Program-made: the position numbers and the translations under genes
Origin: Gnetum montanum
Lineage: Eukaryota; Streptophyta; Gnetopsida; Gnetales; Gnetaceae
DNA: 64,000 nucleotides
Direction: 5' to 3'
Assembly: GCA_015680685.1 (NCBI GenBank)
Contig: MNCI01013895.1
Coordinates: forward strand, 225,064 to 289,063
Part shown: piece by piece, positions 45,760 through 57,616 of the stretch
How the letters are laid out: each line of letters begins with the position of its first letter
How positions within the stretch are numbered: position 1 is the first letter of the stretch
Notes under the pieces: model-generated
Databases searched by the model: none
What the model was told of the DNA's origin: nothing
Seen by the model: the letters and a program-made list of their open reading frames with translations, nothing else

Positions 45760-47603
45760 TCATCTGGGTGCTTTCCTCCTTACTAGTTGCAAATTCAATG
45801 CATACATCCTAGACTCTTGTAAGTGTGACACCACAAGGCAACATCCCTTTGGATGTTTATATTGACAGATGTCACAACGAATATCATCATTAGAGTCAGT
45901 TTCCACAACTTTTTCTACTATGGTAGCCTTGCCCTTACCTCTCTGGTAGGCACATTCAGCTTCTTTTTGTCTCATGTGTTCATGATCACTATTTTGTTCT
46001 TTGGATGCTTCTATAATTTTCATAGCAATTTGTAATTTCTCATCCAAAGAATCTCATAATTTTTCAAAATTTCCTGAAATAACAGAAATAGATTTTTATA
46101 TAGGTAAGGTTTTTCTATTTACCACCTCGTCAAGTGGTGCATCCTCCTCATCATAGAATTGGACCTCCCTTTTTCTTAATGGAAGGATCCCTATTATACT
46201 CTTCTACACTTTTCATTTTTTGCAACTCACCTTCTTCTTTTACTACATGCTCTATAAGTCTTTTGATCTGATGAGCTCTTAATTCAAAAAGTCTCCCTTG
46301 GGCATAAACCCCAAGAGTTGTTTTGGTTTCTACTCTGAGCCCATCTATGATGTGGCAAATTTGTTCCCTTTGAGAATAATCATGGCAAGGCATCGATGTA
46401 AGAGAGAATAATATCTAGCCATGGTGGCATCCAAGGGTTCTTATGTTCCCTATCTCCAACCTTGGATTTGCCTTCTTAGGTTGGACACTCTAGAGTACGT
46501 TTGGTATTTGTCATTAAATAGCTTACGCATTGTACCCATTAGTGGATAGATTCTAGCTGCAAGGATTAGTACCAACTTTCAACTTTGTTAATGAGTATCC
46601 TAGGGAATAGCTTGAGTTTTTGCCAATAATTTTCAATGTTTTGCAAGGCATAGGCATCATGAAAAGCTTGTAGATGTGTTTAGGTATCAGAATTGTATCC
46701 CCCCTCAAATATTGGGATATTGTTCATATCTAAGAGCTTGATCCAACTATCCTTCACATGCCTAGCTAGAATATTTACTACCTGTGCAATGTTAAGCATG
46801 CTTTGAGTAGCCAATAGAGGTTCATCATCATCATTATTACATTGTCTTCAATGATGTTTTCTATTACCATGATGTTCTTGGCAGGTTCTACAGTCATTGT
46901 TGTTTTGTTAATCACCTTTATCACAATTATTTCTATGGAAGCTTCTGTGAGAACTAGTAGATGAAGAGGAATGTTCTAAATCAAATGAAGAGGATGAAGA
47001 GGAAGGTGAACTACCACTGCCACTACAATGTCCATCATCACCTCTTTGCTCATTACAACCACCATCCTTAGATCCCTTACCATTGTGATGTTTACATGAG
47101 TGCTTGCCTCTACTGTTACTTATTCCTAAACCTGGTTTATGAATAGTGGATCACAAGTTCAGAGTCACACCCTCATCACCAATATCAGGGGGTGGAGAGT
47201 CTTCATGTTGGAAATCCACAGGGAGAGGATCCTCATTATCATCTTGGTACATAGGGTTACTAAAGTGCTTTCGCTTTGTAAACTCATGGTGCTTCTCCTG
47301 ATGTCGATCTCTCCTACGTTATGTGTTAGTGGGACTATAGTCTCGAGTGTCATAACCATTCACAACGTATTCCTCATGAAGATCTAGAATGACCAACTTT
47401 TTAAGAGTTTGAAAGAGCATCCCTGACACAAATCGATTAGGGGGCAATACAAAGTTGCCCTCCATATCATGCCATTGCAATTATTCATCTTGATGTAGGA
47501 TGAAGGTAACATCCAATACATACTCATCTAGATGAGTATATACCACTTTGCACTCTTGTGGAACCAATGGTTTGACATCTTCATGCATGTGAAAAGAAGA
47601 CAT
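45760..47603 (-). pseudogene. Gag of element F
   Basis: The start ATG at 47603-47601 (MSSFHMHEDVK) follows a TTTTTGCAAA leader as in D. The order is as in B: N-terminal YTHLDEYVLDVTFILHQDE, a Ser/His/Asp-rich block near 47110-46900, the gag core (NIPIFEGGYNSD near 46710, HLQAFHDAYALQNIENYWQK), then a frame 46393-46151 with IDGLRVETKTTLGVYAQGRL. The frame 46047-45760 holds the intact knuckle CDICQYKHPKGCC (CX2CX3HX4C). Stops and two or more shifts. Confidence 0.83.
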
Positions 47604-47735
47604 TTTGCAAAAAATAAAATAATCAATTTACTTTTTTAATTAGATGTCATTCAAGAGTGATGTTGACCTTGGGTGTGTTCAATGACATTAATAATGTTTA
47701 CTAAACCTAGATAGCGCATATTTCAACAAACATAG

Positions 47736-47753
47736 TCCTCGACAATAGCACCA
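47736..47753 (-). other. Primer-binding site of element F
   Basis: On the minus strand TGGTGCTATTGTCGAGGA lies one base inside the 5' LTR, a decayed tRNA-Asp complement of the type seen in B. Confidence 0.75.
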
Positions 47754-47754
47754 A

Positions 47755-48632
47755 TTATGAGTAACGAGGTACCCATATGCCCAACCATACAAATCACAAA
47801 GTGTTCACATGTGATGCAGTCGAATTCCATGGACTTTATAGTTTCTGGTGCACTAGTCTTCTAGGAAGTGAATCTTGCCTTGAGATCATTCGTTGTCTTT
47901 ACAATTAAACTTGTAAAGTACAAAGGTATGGTTAACTATAATCGAGGCATATGATTGTTATCATTTTATGTTTTATGGTTTTGGTATATAAAGAGAGATA
48001 AAGTAATTGGATTAACTAATTTAATTTAACTAATTAACTAGTCCTAACATAAGCATCTAGTCCCACTTTTCACACATGTCCTAAACCCATGTATCCACTA
48101 TTAGGTTACCAAACACTATGCTACTAGGCGTACCAAGCAATAATGCTACTGGGATTACCAAGTGAATGCGTGTTACACTCGAAGTGGTCATACTTATGTA
48201 ATTAATCTATTTAGCTTATCTTGCTTAATTACCTCTTTAGCTTAGTTACTAGAAAACATTGAATAAATAATTGAAAACATTAAATGCATGAATCAATGTC
48301 TAAACTATCTAGAATGCTACAAGGTTTATTAAGAAGCTTGTCTTTATTACTATACACATTGTCATGCTCAGGTACAATAATGCTTGAATAAAGATTCATA
48401 CACTTAATGACTCCTACTACAAGCACTAAGGAAAAATATTCTAACTTTCAAATAGACAAACTACAAGAGGTCTGCTACTACCATGAATCGTATTCCATAA
48501 ATGTGGCTAGTGAGCACGTATTTATAGCAAAAAATGGACCCTACATCGATGGGGCACATCGACGCAACAAAGAATGCATCCATGTGGCTGTGTCAATAGG
48601 GCCACATAGATGCAGCCAACCATGACCCATCA
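47755..48632 (-). repeat. 5' LTR of element F
   Basis: Plus-strand text starts TTATGAG (from TGATGAG) and ends CCATCA. TATA near 48519-48526 on the minus strand. It matches 35154-36044 at about 90%. Confidence 0.93.
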
Positions 48633-48637
48633 ATTAT
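48633..48637. repeat. Target-site duplication of element F, right copy
   Basis: ATTAT, identical to 35149-35153. Confidence 0.92.
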
Positions 48638-50397
48638 TCATTAAAACACTTAAGATTTTTAACATTCTTACCCTAATAATACCTTACAAGTGATAGAAAA
48701 TTCTGAAAAATTAGCATAATTTTTCCATGCACGCACCCTCCCCCAACTAAATTGAACACTCTGAGTTCAAATAGGTTCAAAAACCACAAAAATCAAAGTG
48801 GTATGAAGCAAAAAATTGCAAGTGGAAGTTGATTGTGTAGAGCTCTTAGTTGCAAGAGAAAAATTCAAAAACTTCCCTAGCTTCAAATGATGAGAATGAA
48901 TTTTTTTAATATTGTGGGATCCTATATATAGTTTTTATGGACCTGATATTGGGTATCTGATGTTGATTCTAACTTGATATCAGGGTTTTCTCATTTTCAA
49001 TTTTATGAGGACTTCAGCATGGAAAATAAAGCTCTACGATTGGTTGGAAGGTTTCATGTAAAATCCAAGGTTCTGAGGTAAGTGAGAATTTATATTTAGG
49101 CACCAGTACTTGTTAGAAGATGGAATCGTAAGCATTAAAAGCTTTGGAAGATGTAAGAAAAGGGGTATATAATGGACTGATTAGATGATAAGGGAAGGTT
49201 TGAGTTTAACATTTGTGAATTTGGAAGGTTTAAGATGATGCAATTATGTTGGACAAGTAAAAGTTGCAAAAGTCATACAAGTGGGTCCTCCCTAAAGCAG
49301 GCTCTAGCCTTAATGCCCTTATATAACCACACCTAAAAATGTCCATAGGCATAAAAGGGGTTGAATGCAATGCATACTTGTTGAAAAAAACACATATGTT
49401 AAAACCACCAGTTTGAGAAAACAACTCTATGTTACACAAAACCACAAGTTATGATCATACAGACAATGAGATGAGATGGATGTTAAAAAAGGATTGCAAA
49501 AATTGGAAGGTGAGATGTCTTACCATAGGCATAATGAATCCTTGTGTGTTATTAATGGTTAAAGTAATCATTAAACCTTCTTTCCAAGATTCAAACCAAG
49601 TCCATATCATGTTCCAATGACATTGCATTGTTTCATCTCTTCGATTGACAACCATAAGACATCACCATTGCAAGGAGTAGCATCACTTGGCGTTTTGTCC
49701 AAGGGAGAAGTTTATTCATGGCACTCTTATTTTTTCTTTGAGTTTTGAGAAGTCACCAACCTTTAGGCATGGGTAACATGTCTTTATAGTGGAACCCCTA
49801 GAAAGTTATTTAGTGCCCTTTTATTTTATTTTCATCTATGTTAACCTTACCAAAGGACTACCTTCAGGCATGGGTCACATGTCTTTCTAGTGACATGGTA
49901 AGGCAACATGTATTTACTCTTACTCCCATTTTTCATTAGATCTACAAGGATATAATTACAGCCTTGAGAATGTGATAGAACATACAGAAGTGGTCAAAGA
50001 GATTCCACAAATTCCTTTGATGTCACACCCTTCACATTCTTGCTTGGTTCTTTACTTTTCTATCTAGGCATCATGATTATGAGTTTATTCTTAGTTTTGG
50101 TGATGAAAAAGAATATCATTATGACCATGGTAAGAACCTTTTATTACTAGGATGGATTGATGGATGGTGTGGCCTCACTATCTAAATAATTAGTTCCTCA
50201 TGACTTGACAACATAGACAAAACCTCACCTCAATGGGCTACATAAGATCATTTTATTCACAAGCAAGATTACTGACAAAGTGAATTCAAAAAAATGTAAA
50301 AAAAGTTGGAAAGAATAGGAAAAATTTGTATTAAGAAATGGAAAATGATAAAAAATTGTAAAATAAAAAGATGAAAAACAACTATGAATTCTGAAGT
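48638..50397 (-). other. Post-pol non-coding region of element E
   Basis: No gene. It contains a roughly 101-base-spaced repeat of GGCATGGGTAACATGTCTTT-type sequence (49761-49790 and 49862-49891). The same phrase occurs once in F (about 39890) and H (about 58478). GTCATGGGGG relics are at 50412-50421 (minus strand, next to pol) and 48738-48755. Confidence 0.6.
48922..48931 (-). promoter_or_regulatory. Internal TATA box upstream of accessory ORF, element E
   Basis: CTATATATAG. Beyond it (48946-48961) ATATTGGGTATCTGAT is shared, exactly and inverted, with the U3 of E's own LTR (53804-53819). Confidence 0.6.
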
Positions 50398-50778
50398 TTA
50401 GGATGGGGCATGTCCCCCATGACTAAGCATTTGACCATGACAAGAGTTAATAAGTAGATAGAAAGGCTCCATGCATTTGTGAAATGACATTAATCTTTCA
50501 TTTTCAAGCCATTGGATGTCTGTTAGTTTATTGGTGGCTATGTAGATAGATTGTTGTGCATATACTTTGTTGTTAAACATATGGTGAGTCAGAGTATGAG
50601 TTGTGTGAAGTTTATGGATGTCTAGCCCACAACTACATCCTTTATCATGATTAGGTATGCATAGATTCATTTGTCTCTCAACAATGCTAGATTCATTACT
50701 TCTATTAGGTGTTGGAATAATGATGGATAGTGACCCTTGCATAGGATCAAAGGACATTGGTTGTGAAAGGGAAGGCAT
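50398..50778 (-). pseudogene. Pol remnant of element E
   Basis: A 126-codon open frame. Its middle (YAQQSIYIATNKLTDIQWL, then KCMEP) corresponds to the segment between protease and RT in B, D, F and H. Its end (MLSHGGHAP) corresponds to the extreme C-terminus of pol. So protease before it and RT-RH-IN after it are deleted, the second deletion starting within a few codons of that in B. No catalytic residue remains. Confidence 0.7.
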
Positions 50779-50790
50779 TGAACTAGATTG

Positions 50791-52670
50791 TCATTGTGCT
50801 AGTGTGGATGATGTGGTAGGTCCATGAGTGTTATGCTTATGCATGGGAGCTGTCCTAAAGAAAGGATGTTTCTGAGATTGAGGTGGGAACCTACTAGCAT
50901 TATCATGGCTATGCACATTCACAGCATAAGTAGCATTCTTTTGTTGATGTTGTAGTGTTGAACCTTTTTGTGTTGCTAGCAGTGACATGTGATGGGGTGG
51001 AGCATGAGAATATCGAGGATATGATGGAGAGTAAGAGATGTGAGGTGGTGATCCTTTAGGAGATGTCATGGGTTGATGATACTCAAGAGAGTGATAGTAG
51101 CGATTTGAAGTAGAGGTTGTAGAACTAGTTGGAAAAATAGGTTGTTGAACATAATATCTTTACAAGTTCGATTGGCAGTTAGGGTAGGGATGGTTTGGTG
51201 ATGGTCCTTCCCATGATTGTGGTTTTTTCCACTACGATTGATGATAGTGTTGAGGGTGGTGAGAAGTCCCCTTAGGATAGTACGATTGGGTGTATGACTA
51301 TCTATATTTACCTTCTGTAAAAGGTAAATTTCTAGGCTTGTGCTTCTATACAAACTTGGAATTTAATGCAAAAGCCTAATACAAATGTAGATGCAACATG
51401 ATTGGGCAATGGCCCTTTGAGTGTGCATATATGCAAATGTCACATTTGTCAACTTTATTTGTGGTTGAGCCTATAGCGTCGTTTTCTTTAGCCATTTTCC
51501 CTATTTGCTGATAAGTGTTCCTAGTTGTTTCTTAGTTCTTCTTTCTTCACTTATTGTGTTCTCTTAATTTATTTTGTGTTACTTTCTCCTTTACGGTTTC
51601 TACGAAATTTGTAACTTTCTCATTTATTGACTTTGACATCCTATCAAACTTTTCTTCAAGTTTGTCAATAGACTTCTATATCAACAAGATTTGTTGAGAA
51701 ATCACCTTATCAAGAGCTACCTCTTTCTCTTTACCATAGATGTGGAGCTTCTTCTTTTGAAGAGTTGGATCCTAATGATATTTTTCAACATTCTCCCATT
51801 TGCATAACTCTCCTTCTTCTTTTGCCACACACTTGATTAGTTTTGGGATCTAATGGGTTTGCAACCTATATAATAGACCTTGAGCATACATCCCAAGTGT
51901 CTCCCTCATTTCATTATGAAGTCCATCTATGATGTGGAAAAGTTTCTCTTCCTCAAAGAAATCATGACTTGAGCATTTGTTCAATAGATAATAATATCTA
52001 TCTAAGGCCATATCCAAGGGTCTACGTTGTTCTTGTCTCCATCCTTGGATCTGTCTCCTTAGTTTGAACACCCTCATATATGTTTGGTATTTCTTGTTGA
52101 AGAGTTCTAGCATGGTGGACCACTATCGGATTGAATTTGGTTTCAATGTTCTATACCACACTTCAACTTCATCAATTAGTATCCTAGGAAAGAGCTTAAG
52201 CTTTTACCATCCACTTTCAATGTTGTCTAAGGCATAAGCATCATGGAAGGCTTGTAAATGATGTTGTGGATCTAAATCATGACCTCCTATGAATTTAGGA
52301 ATATTATTCATATCAAGCCTTGTAAGGTGACTTTCCCTGAGATGCCTGTGGGGTATCTTAACTACCTCTATGATCATCATCATTAGACATGTTGTGATAA
52401 AAATTTCTATTTCTAGTCATTTAATTGTGATGATTTTGTCTATGTTCATTTTGACACCTTTGATTTTTCCCGTGATTTTGATTCCTATGTTTATTTTAAC
52501 ATCAATTATGAGCTTAGTCTCTATACCTACATTCATCTTTATCAGAACTAGATTTTCAAGAGGAAGAGAAAGATGAAGAGATAGGAGAATCACCATGGCT
52601 TCTATAGTTCTCCCTTTGGTCCTTTGATTTTTCTTGTCTAGGTTTAGAGGAGGTCCTATGCCTTGAGGCC
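50791..52670 (-). pseudogene. Gag of element E
   Basis: Ser/Arg/His/Asp-rich N-terminal half (near 52600-52400), a gag core with the open frame 52113-51850 (MLELFNKKYQTYMRVFKLRR, YAQGLLYRL), a Lys-rich coiled stretch and the knuckle CDICIYAHSKGHC near 51462-51424 with CX2CX3HX4C spacing. An open Pro/Ser/His-rich tail (51353-50791) follows. Order as in B, D and F. It is the only recognisable structural protein E could make before decay, apart from the accessory protein. Stops throughout. Confidence 0.8.
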
Positions 52671-52982
52671 ATCCCTAGTCCAAGACTTACTTCATCTACT
52701 CTATGGTTGTCTACCTTAGGTGAATGTAGTCCTTGAGTGTCATCAAGGTGATCATGAATATATGAAATCCCTGTACAAGGTTAGTCACTCCAATTTTCTT
52801 CAACATATATCCTGTTACTTCTCCAATGAATATTTTCGCTATATAATACATTATCGCTTCATTGTGAAAGAGGCATTGTTGTTGGTTTATGGTGTGTGTG
52901 ATTTAATATTGTTTAAAAGATAAATCATGAATGCATTTACATCAATCATGTATAATATAACTAATCTAAATAACTAGCACCA

Positions 52983-53000
52983 TCCCTAGCAATGGAGCCA
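52983..53000 (-). other. Primer-binding site of element E
   Basis: On the minus strand TGGCTCCATTGCTAGGGA lies next to the 5' LTR, 3-4 changes from the tRNA-Asp complement. Confidence 0.75.
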
Positions 53001-53001
53001 A

Positions 53002-53846
53002 TGATGAGCAGTAAGGTGCCCCTACACCCAACCATATGAACCACAAGCATTCATGCATGATTTGGTCAAATTCCATGGATAGGACAAGTTGTGGCATCTA
53101 GATCATAATGCCTTGATCGTAGCTCACTGTCTTCCCACTTAGACTAGTGGTAACTTTGTCATGTATGTTTTAGTCCAGAGTGAGGCATATGATAATTTAT
53201 GTTGTTTGGCCTTAAGCTACTTCTAATGATAAGAAAGAAAGTAATTACTTAAACTAATTAACAATGAAAAGTAAACTCTAAACTAGCCTAAGTGCAATGA
53301 ACATCTATTCCTAACCATTCATATACACCTTGGACTTTGTGTAACTACCACAGGGATTACCAAGCATACTGTTATTAGGCATATCAAATGATACACTTCT
53401 GGGTTACCAAGTAATTACACTTAAGTGCTTGCAATTAGTCATACTCATTCTACTTAATGATAGAATAATAAAGAACAATAAATGATAATATTAACTAAGG
53501 AAAATAGAAAACATTTAAGTAATTAAAAGCAATAATAAATCTAAGTGGATATTGTAATGATGAAAGTAATCTTGATCTTTATTGTCAATCATGTAACACA
53601 TCCAAGTACGTTACACTCGAATAAGGATGTCATACAATTACTTAACATGACATTATAGGCATGCACTAGAAAATAAAACTTCTCTATGTGTACTTCTAAA
53701 ATCTATGAAAAGATCTCCCTAACCATGCATCCAAGTGTGGTATTTATAGGCTGGCATAGAAGGGGTGATATTGGATGCTCGACATCAGAGGTTACACCCT
53801 GATATCAGATACCCAATATTAGGGCACTACAAAACATGACTCATCA
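53002..53846 (-). repeat. 5' LTR of element E
   Basis: Plus-strand TGATGAGCAG to GACTCATCA, 845 bases. TATA (CCTATAAATA on the minus strand) at 53741-53750. U3 motifs ATATTGGGTATCTGATATC near 53801-53820. The next five bases, CACTT, would be its target site, but the other copy is lost with the left end. Confidence 0.88.
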
Positions 53847-54122
53847 CACTTGAATAAATATTTTTTTCAATTACAAAAAATCACAATGTAGGCACACACA
53901 GCTAAGTACTGAATTCAAGAAAACAAATTGAAAGATTTTTGTTAATGTGTTGTCAAATCTATTAAGGATTCGTGCGTCGAAGTGCTACTTATATAGCTTG
54001 GCACACACCTCACAATATCATTTATATGATAATGTATGGTAAGATATAATAACATATCTACAACATTATAGATATGATATCGTAACTATGATATCATTGT
54101 CATGAAAAAATTGGATTTATCA
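53847..54122 (-). repeat. Partial 3' LTR of element H (U3 side only)
   Basis: On the minus strand it starts TGATAAATCC at 54122, holds GATATCATAGTTACGATATC (54095-54076) and a TATA-like CTATATAAG near 53997-53989, then breaks at element E. The rest would lie beyond E's lost left end. The polypurine tract before it is degraded (ATCATGAGTGTA). Confidence 0.75.
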
Positions 54123-54329
54123 TACACTCATGATTGACTGAAAACTCATCCTTAAGTTAAAACGAAATGAGGATAGAGTTTCTTACAAAATTGGGAGGTA
54201 GATTTACATGACACTAACTTCTATACACATGACTCTCTAGTGTTGTAGTGTGGTTTACAAAAATGAACATATGGCATGTATATTTTAACAAAAAATGAAA
54301 AACAAAATCTGGTGAGGTTAAGTGTAGCC

Positions 54330-57086
54330 TTATGTTATTCTAGGATGAGGTGGCTCTTGCATAGGTTTCTTTACCTTATCATCAAGCTTCTTAAATTGGT
54401 ATTTGTTTGGGAGCACCTGCAACTTCTATTCTTTCACTCTTGGATTGTGAACTATTCATGCTAATGAACAAAATTCTAATGGATTTGGTATGTTCCATGA
54501 ACATGGTAGTTGTGGAAACATTTGATTGGCTTTAACATACCATGCTGCAAACTATTGTCTCTCTTCTTGAAAAGCTCTAGCCTTTTCTTTGAGTTCATGG
54601 TACTTTGGCCAAATTTGCTACTGCATCATTTTGCCCTTGGTAGCTAGCCTTAACTAGTTCTAGTTCTGAGTTTGCTACTTGAAGTTTTTGTAGAGCATCT
54701 TTTCTATCTACAAACTCCTTCTCATATAAGGCATAGGTGGCTACTACTTGTTGTTTTTGCTCATTTCTAGGCCTTCCTGTTGTTAACATGGACAAATTAG
54801 CATAGCAAGGCTTTGTTAACACCATGCATTCTTTTAAGTCTTCTATCTGCAGGTCCTTATTTTTCACTTTTGCTTGATAGGTCTAGGCCAAGTTATCTAG
54901 GATGAGTTGCCAATAAGGATTTTGTGCTACAATAGAATGGATTACGACCTTTACCACCTCGATCTCTTTCTCATTTACCTATTTATACATGTCCACTTAG
55001 TATTGAAAGTGTTCTTTAAGCCTTTTATATTTCTTAGCCTCATTTTGCCACACACTAATTTTGATAGCTAATTTTTGTCTAATGATGTGTACCTCCTCCA
55101 TAAAGAGGGTTCTATTTTCTTTTGTCAGATGGCTCATATCTTGGTTAATTCTCATCAGTTGCTCTCTCAACTAATTGATACTTTCTTCTAGAGTGTTTTT
55201 CTACATTTCTACTATAGTTAGCCTCATGTTGTTTGCAACGATTTATTTATTTTCTTCCAGTAAGGTAGCAAGTGATTTGGCATGGGCATATGATTGGGCT
55301 TCAACTATAGAAGTATTCCATACTGCCTTTTCTTTCCAATCTACTATGTCTTTATTATTCTTAAGAAGGAAATTGATCTACTTAGTTCTAAAGTGTGCTA
55401 TCTGATGTGGTCCTATGAACTGAGTTGGATGTTCTAAATTGTGTTATCTAATCTAGTGCTATGAACTGAGTTGGATCTCTTCTTTCTACTCTCAAGGCTA
55501 CAAACTCTTCTTGTAATCGACAAAGTTAATTCTCAACATGCTCTACCTTTGTTTCAGCCATGATTAATTATGCTTTGGTGGCAATTAATTCAAACTATGT
55601 TGTAGTAACATCATTAGGAATATCAAAGAGATTTATCATAACTTATCCTATCAACAACAATCTATCTAACACATCTTCATGTTCTAGAGGTACCAACTAT
55701 CATTTGAGCATCTTTGGTTCCAAAAATATTAGCTAGTGGCACAATAGGTATATTAAATGATTCTTTGATGTGATCTGTGATCACTTCTACAACTCCCACT
55801 ACATCATGGTACTGCATGACCACAACTATGGCTCCTTCTCCTAATTAAAGCACCACTTGGAATGATCCATCATTTCTAGAAATCTATTGTGACCACTAGG
55901 CCTCTAATCCTAACTACAACGACATGTATCCACTAGTAGGATTGACTGAAATGATTCGTCTGACTACATCATGAATGATTTTGAATAGATTGGCCTCTTC
56001 TCTACTTTCCCAATTGATAATTTCTACAATTTGTTGCAAATGACTCATTGAAGGCCTATAATCTTGTAGCGGTGGTGATGGAACTTGTAATTGATACTAC
56101 TATTGCCCTATGGTTTGGGTAGTCTCCTTAGTGATTGGTCGTTCTTCTAATTGGCCCTGTTTGGGAGGCACTGGCTTGAGAATTTCAACATAGGAAGCAT
56201 TTTGTGTCTTTCTTAATGCATCAATTGTATATCCTAGGATGCCAACTTGTTTACATAACTTTCAAGTAAGATAAGGGAATGAAAGTGTTAACTTCCATAC
56301 CTTCTTCTCCTTGAACCACCTTTCAATTTCTATGAAGTAGAGGTGAGTGATGTTTGCATTAAATATTCCCATTAATATTGCACTCCCTCTAGTTGCATAT
56401 GTAAGTATTTGATTTAATCTCTTGGTAGAAAATAAGTGATAAGTGCCAATTTTAAAATAGATCTTTTCTTTTGCAGTCAATTCACTATATTCTTTATCTT
56501 CCTTGCCATACACTCACTACAATGATAACTTCTTGGCATCTATGTCAAATCTGGTTGATATTTGTGTCACATTTGCTCCTTAATTGGGCACATTCAATAC
56601 CTTTGTGATTACCTTCACTGAGTAAGATACTAAGATTCCTTCAATTTTAACTATAGCATCAACTTCTCAATTTTGCCAAAACTAGAGTGTTTCTACTAGA
56701 TACCGCTCTTCATTATATGTCAGAGTAGGCCACAAAGGGAATGATTGAAGTTGGGTCCTAACGCCTTCTAGAGAAAATTCCAAAAATGAACCAAAGTTAA
56801 CTTCCACAATTCCTATTGACATGATGGATTTTTCCTAAATAGCCTAAAGGCATTCAGGTGATACTGTGAGTTGCTATCCCTAGATGGGCACTAGTGGAAC
56901 ATTCACTTCTACTTAAGTAGATTTCTCTATAGCAAGAGTTTGTTGATGAATGTAGAAGGATTGTGCTTTTTGCTATGCTTGTTCTACTTGTAGATTTTGC
57001 TCGTTCCATTGTCCTCTTCCACAACGTTGTGATCTTTTACTTGATGATCATGGAAGTTCTCCTTGTGCTCCTCTTTTTAGGACCAT
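54330..57086 (-). pseudogene. Accessory ORF of element H
   Basis: It starts at ATG 57086-57084 (MVLKRG) directly after acceptor TTGATTGATTGTAG. The open frame 56513-56262 covers the second half of the globular region (YGKEDKEYSELTAKEKIYFK, YHLFSTKRLNQILTYATRGS, FIEIERWFKEK, FPYLT). Equivalents in D are FGALTLVERIHYKIATFHLN and FPFPCLIRKLY. The frame 54867-54595 is part of the Lys/Glu/Gln-rich coiled-coil half (LQIEDLKECMVL, DALQKLQVANSELEL). No membrane segment seen. Function unknown. Conservation of the whole plan across divergent elements is the main evidence that it was once a real gene. Confidence 0.7.
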
Positions 57087-57460
57087 CTACAATCAATCAA
57101 GGATTTTGAATTACTAGAGTGTTCTCATCAATGAGTAACACTTTGATACCTTACTCATACCCTTACTCATATCAAGTTCTTAATTCATTATGATTGTAGA
57201 GTTATAAAATGTTCAATAATAACCTCATTAGTACTTTAAATGAGTGGCATGATCAACTAGAAGTCTTCCTAAAGTTATTTTGGCCTTAACATGAATGATT
57301 TACTTTTAAAAAATTCATAATATGTTTCCTTAGACATACTCCTATAATACCTTCCAGTTGTTAGCAATTTCAAAAAAATTGACTAAAATTTTCCTTACTA
57401 GCACCCATCCATCCCTACGGCCCCACCTGCACCCCCCACCCCCATGACTAAGGTAATTAC
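57087..57460 (-). other. Putative leader intron before accessory ORF, element H
   Basis: Acceptor ends at 57087. The donor position aligned with D and F reads TTGGA/GTAATT (57460), a weaker site. TTAGTCATGGGGG lies just inside the intron (57451-57439 on the minus strand), as in D. About 374 bases. Confidence 0.45.
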
Positions 57461-57606
57461 TCCAAGATCATGCAAATTAGGACAGTATTGAGCAAGTTAT
57501 GGGTGTTATAAGTTGGAGTGTTAAAGCTATTAGATACAAATAAAAATTGGCAACAACTTTCTTCTTATGAAATTCAAAAATGAAAAATTTTTCTATCTCC
57601 CCCATG

Positions 57607-57616
57607 CTATATATAG
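57607..57616 (-). promoter_or_regulatory. Internal TATA box upstream of accessory ORF, element H
   Basis: CTATATATAG, about 150 bases before the donor. Upstream, GATATCGTA (57630-57638) and ATATCATGG (57649-57657) parallel GATATCGTA (54076-54084) and ATATCATTG (54091-54099) in the U3 of the same element. Confidence 0.55.

Larger units (their letters stand above)
35154..48632 (-). mobile_element. Element F: full-length Ty3/gypsy with accessory ORF, minus strand
   Basis: A 13.5-kb element (including the 0.8-kb solo LTR G) of the same family as D, in the opposite direction. LTRs of 891 (left) and 878 (right) bases; right-hand PBS, then gag, protease, RT, RNase H, integrase, non-coding region, intron and accessory ORF toward the left. 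The target-site duplication ATTAT is perfect. LTRs differ by roughly 10% by eye, so its age is close to that of D. It is inserted in the accessory-ORF intron of element E. Confidence 0.94.
48638..53846 (-). mobile_element. Element E, main fragment: pol-less Ty3/gypsy, minus strand
   Basis: It holds the 5' LTR (right), PBS, gag, a short pol remnant, the post-pol non-coding region, the internal TATA box and the start of the leader intron. The rest lies at 34887-33361 and 20181-19590. RT, RNase H, integrase and most of protease are absent. The 3' LTR is lost. Its 5' LTR directly abuts the broken 3' LTR of element H, so E was inserted in H. Confidence 0.88.

Noticed and set aside
49060-49090. GAGGTAAGTG on the plus strand as a splice donor
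   Set aside because: It is a good donor consensus, but element E is transcribed from the minus strand and no partner exon was found.
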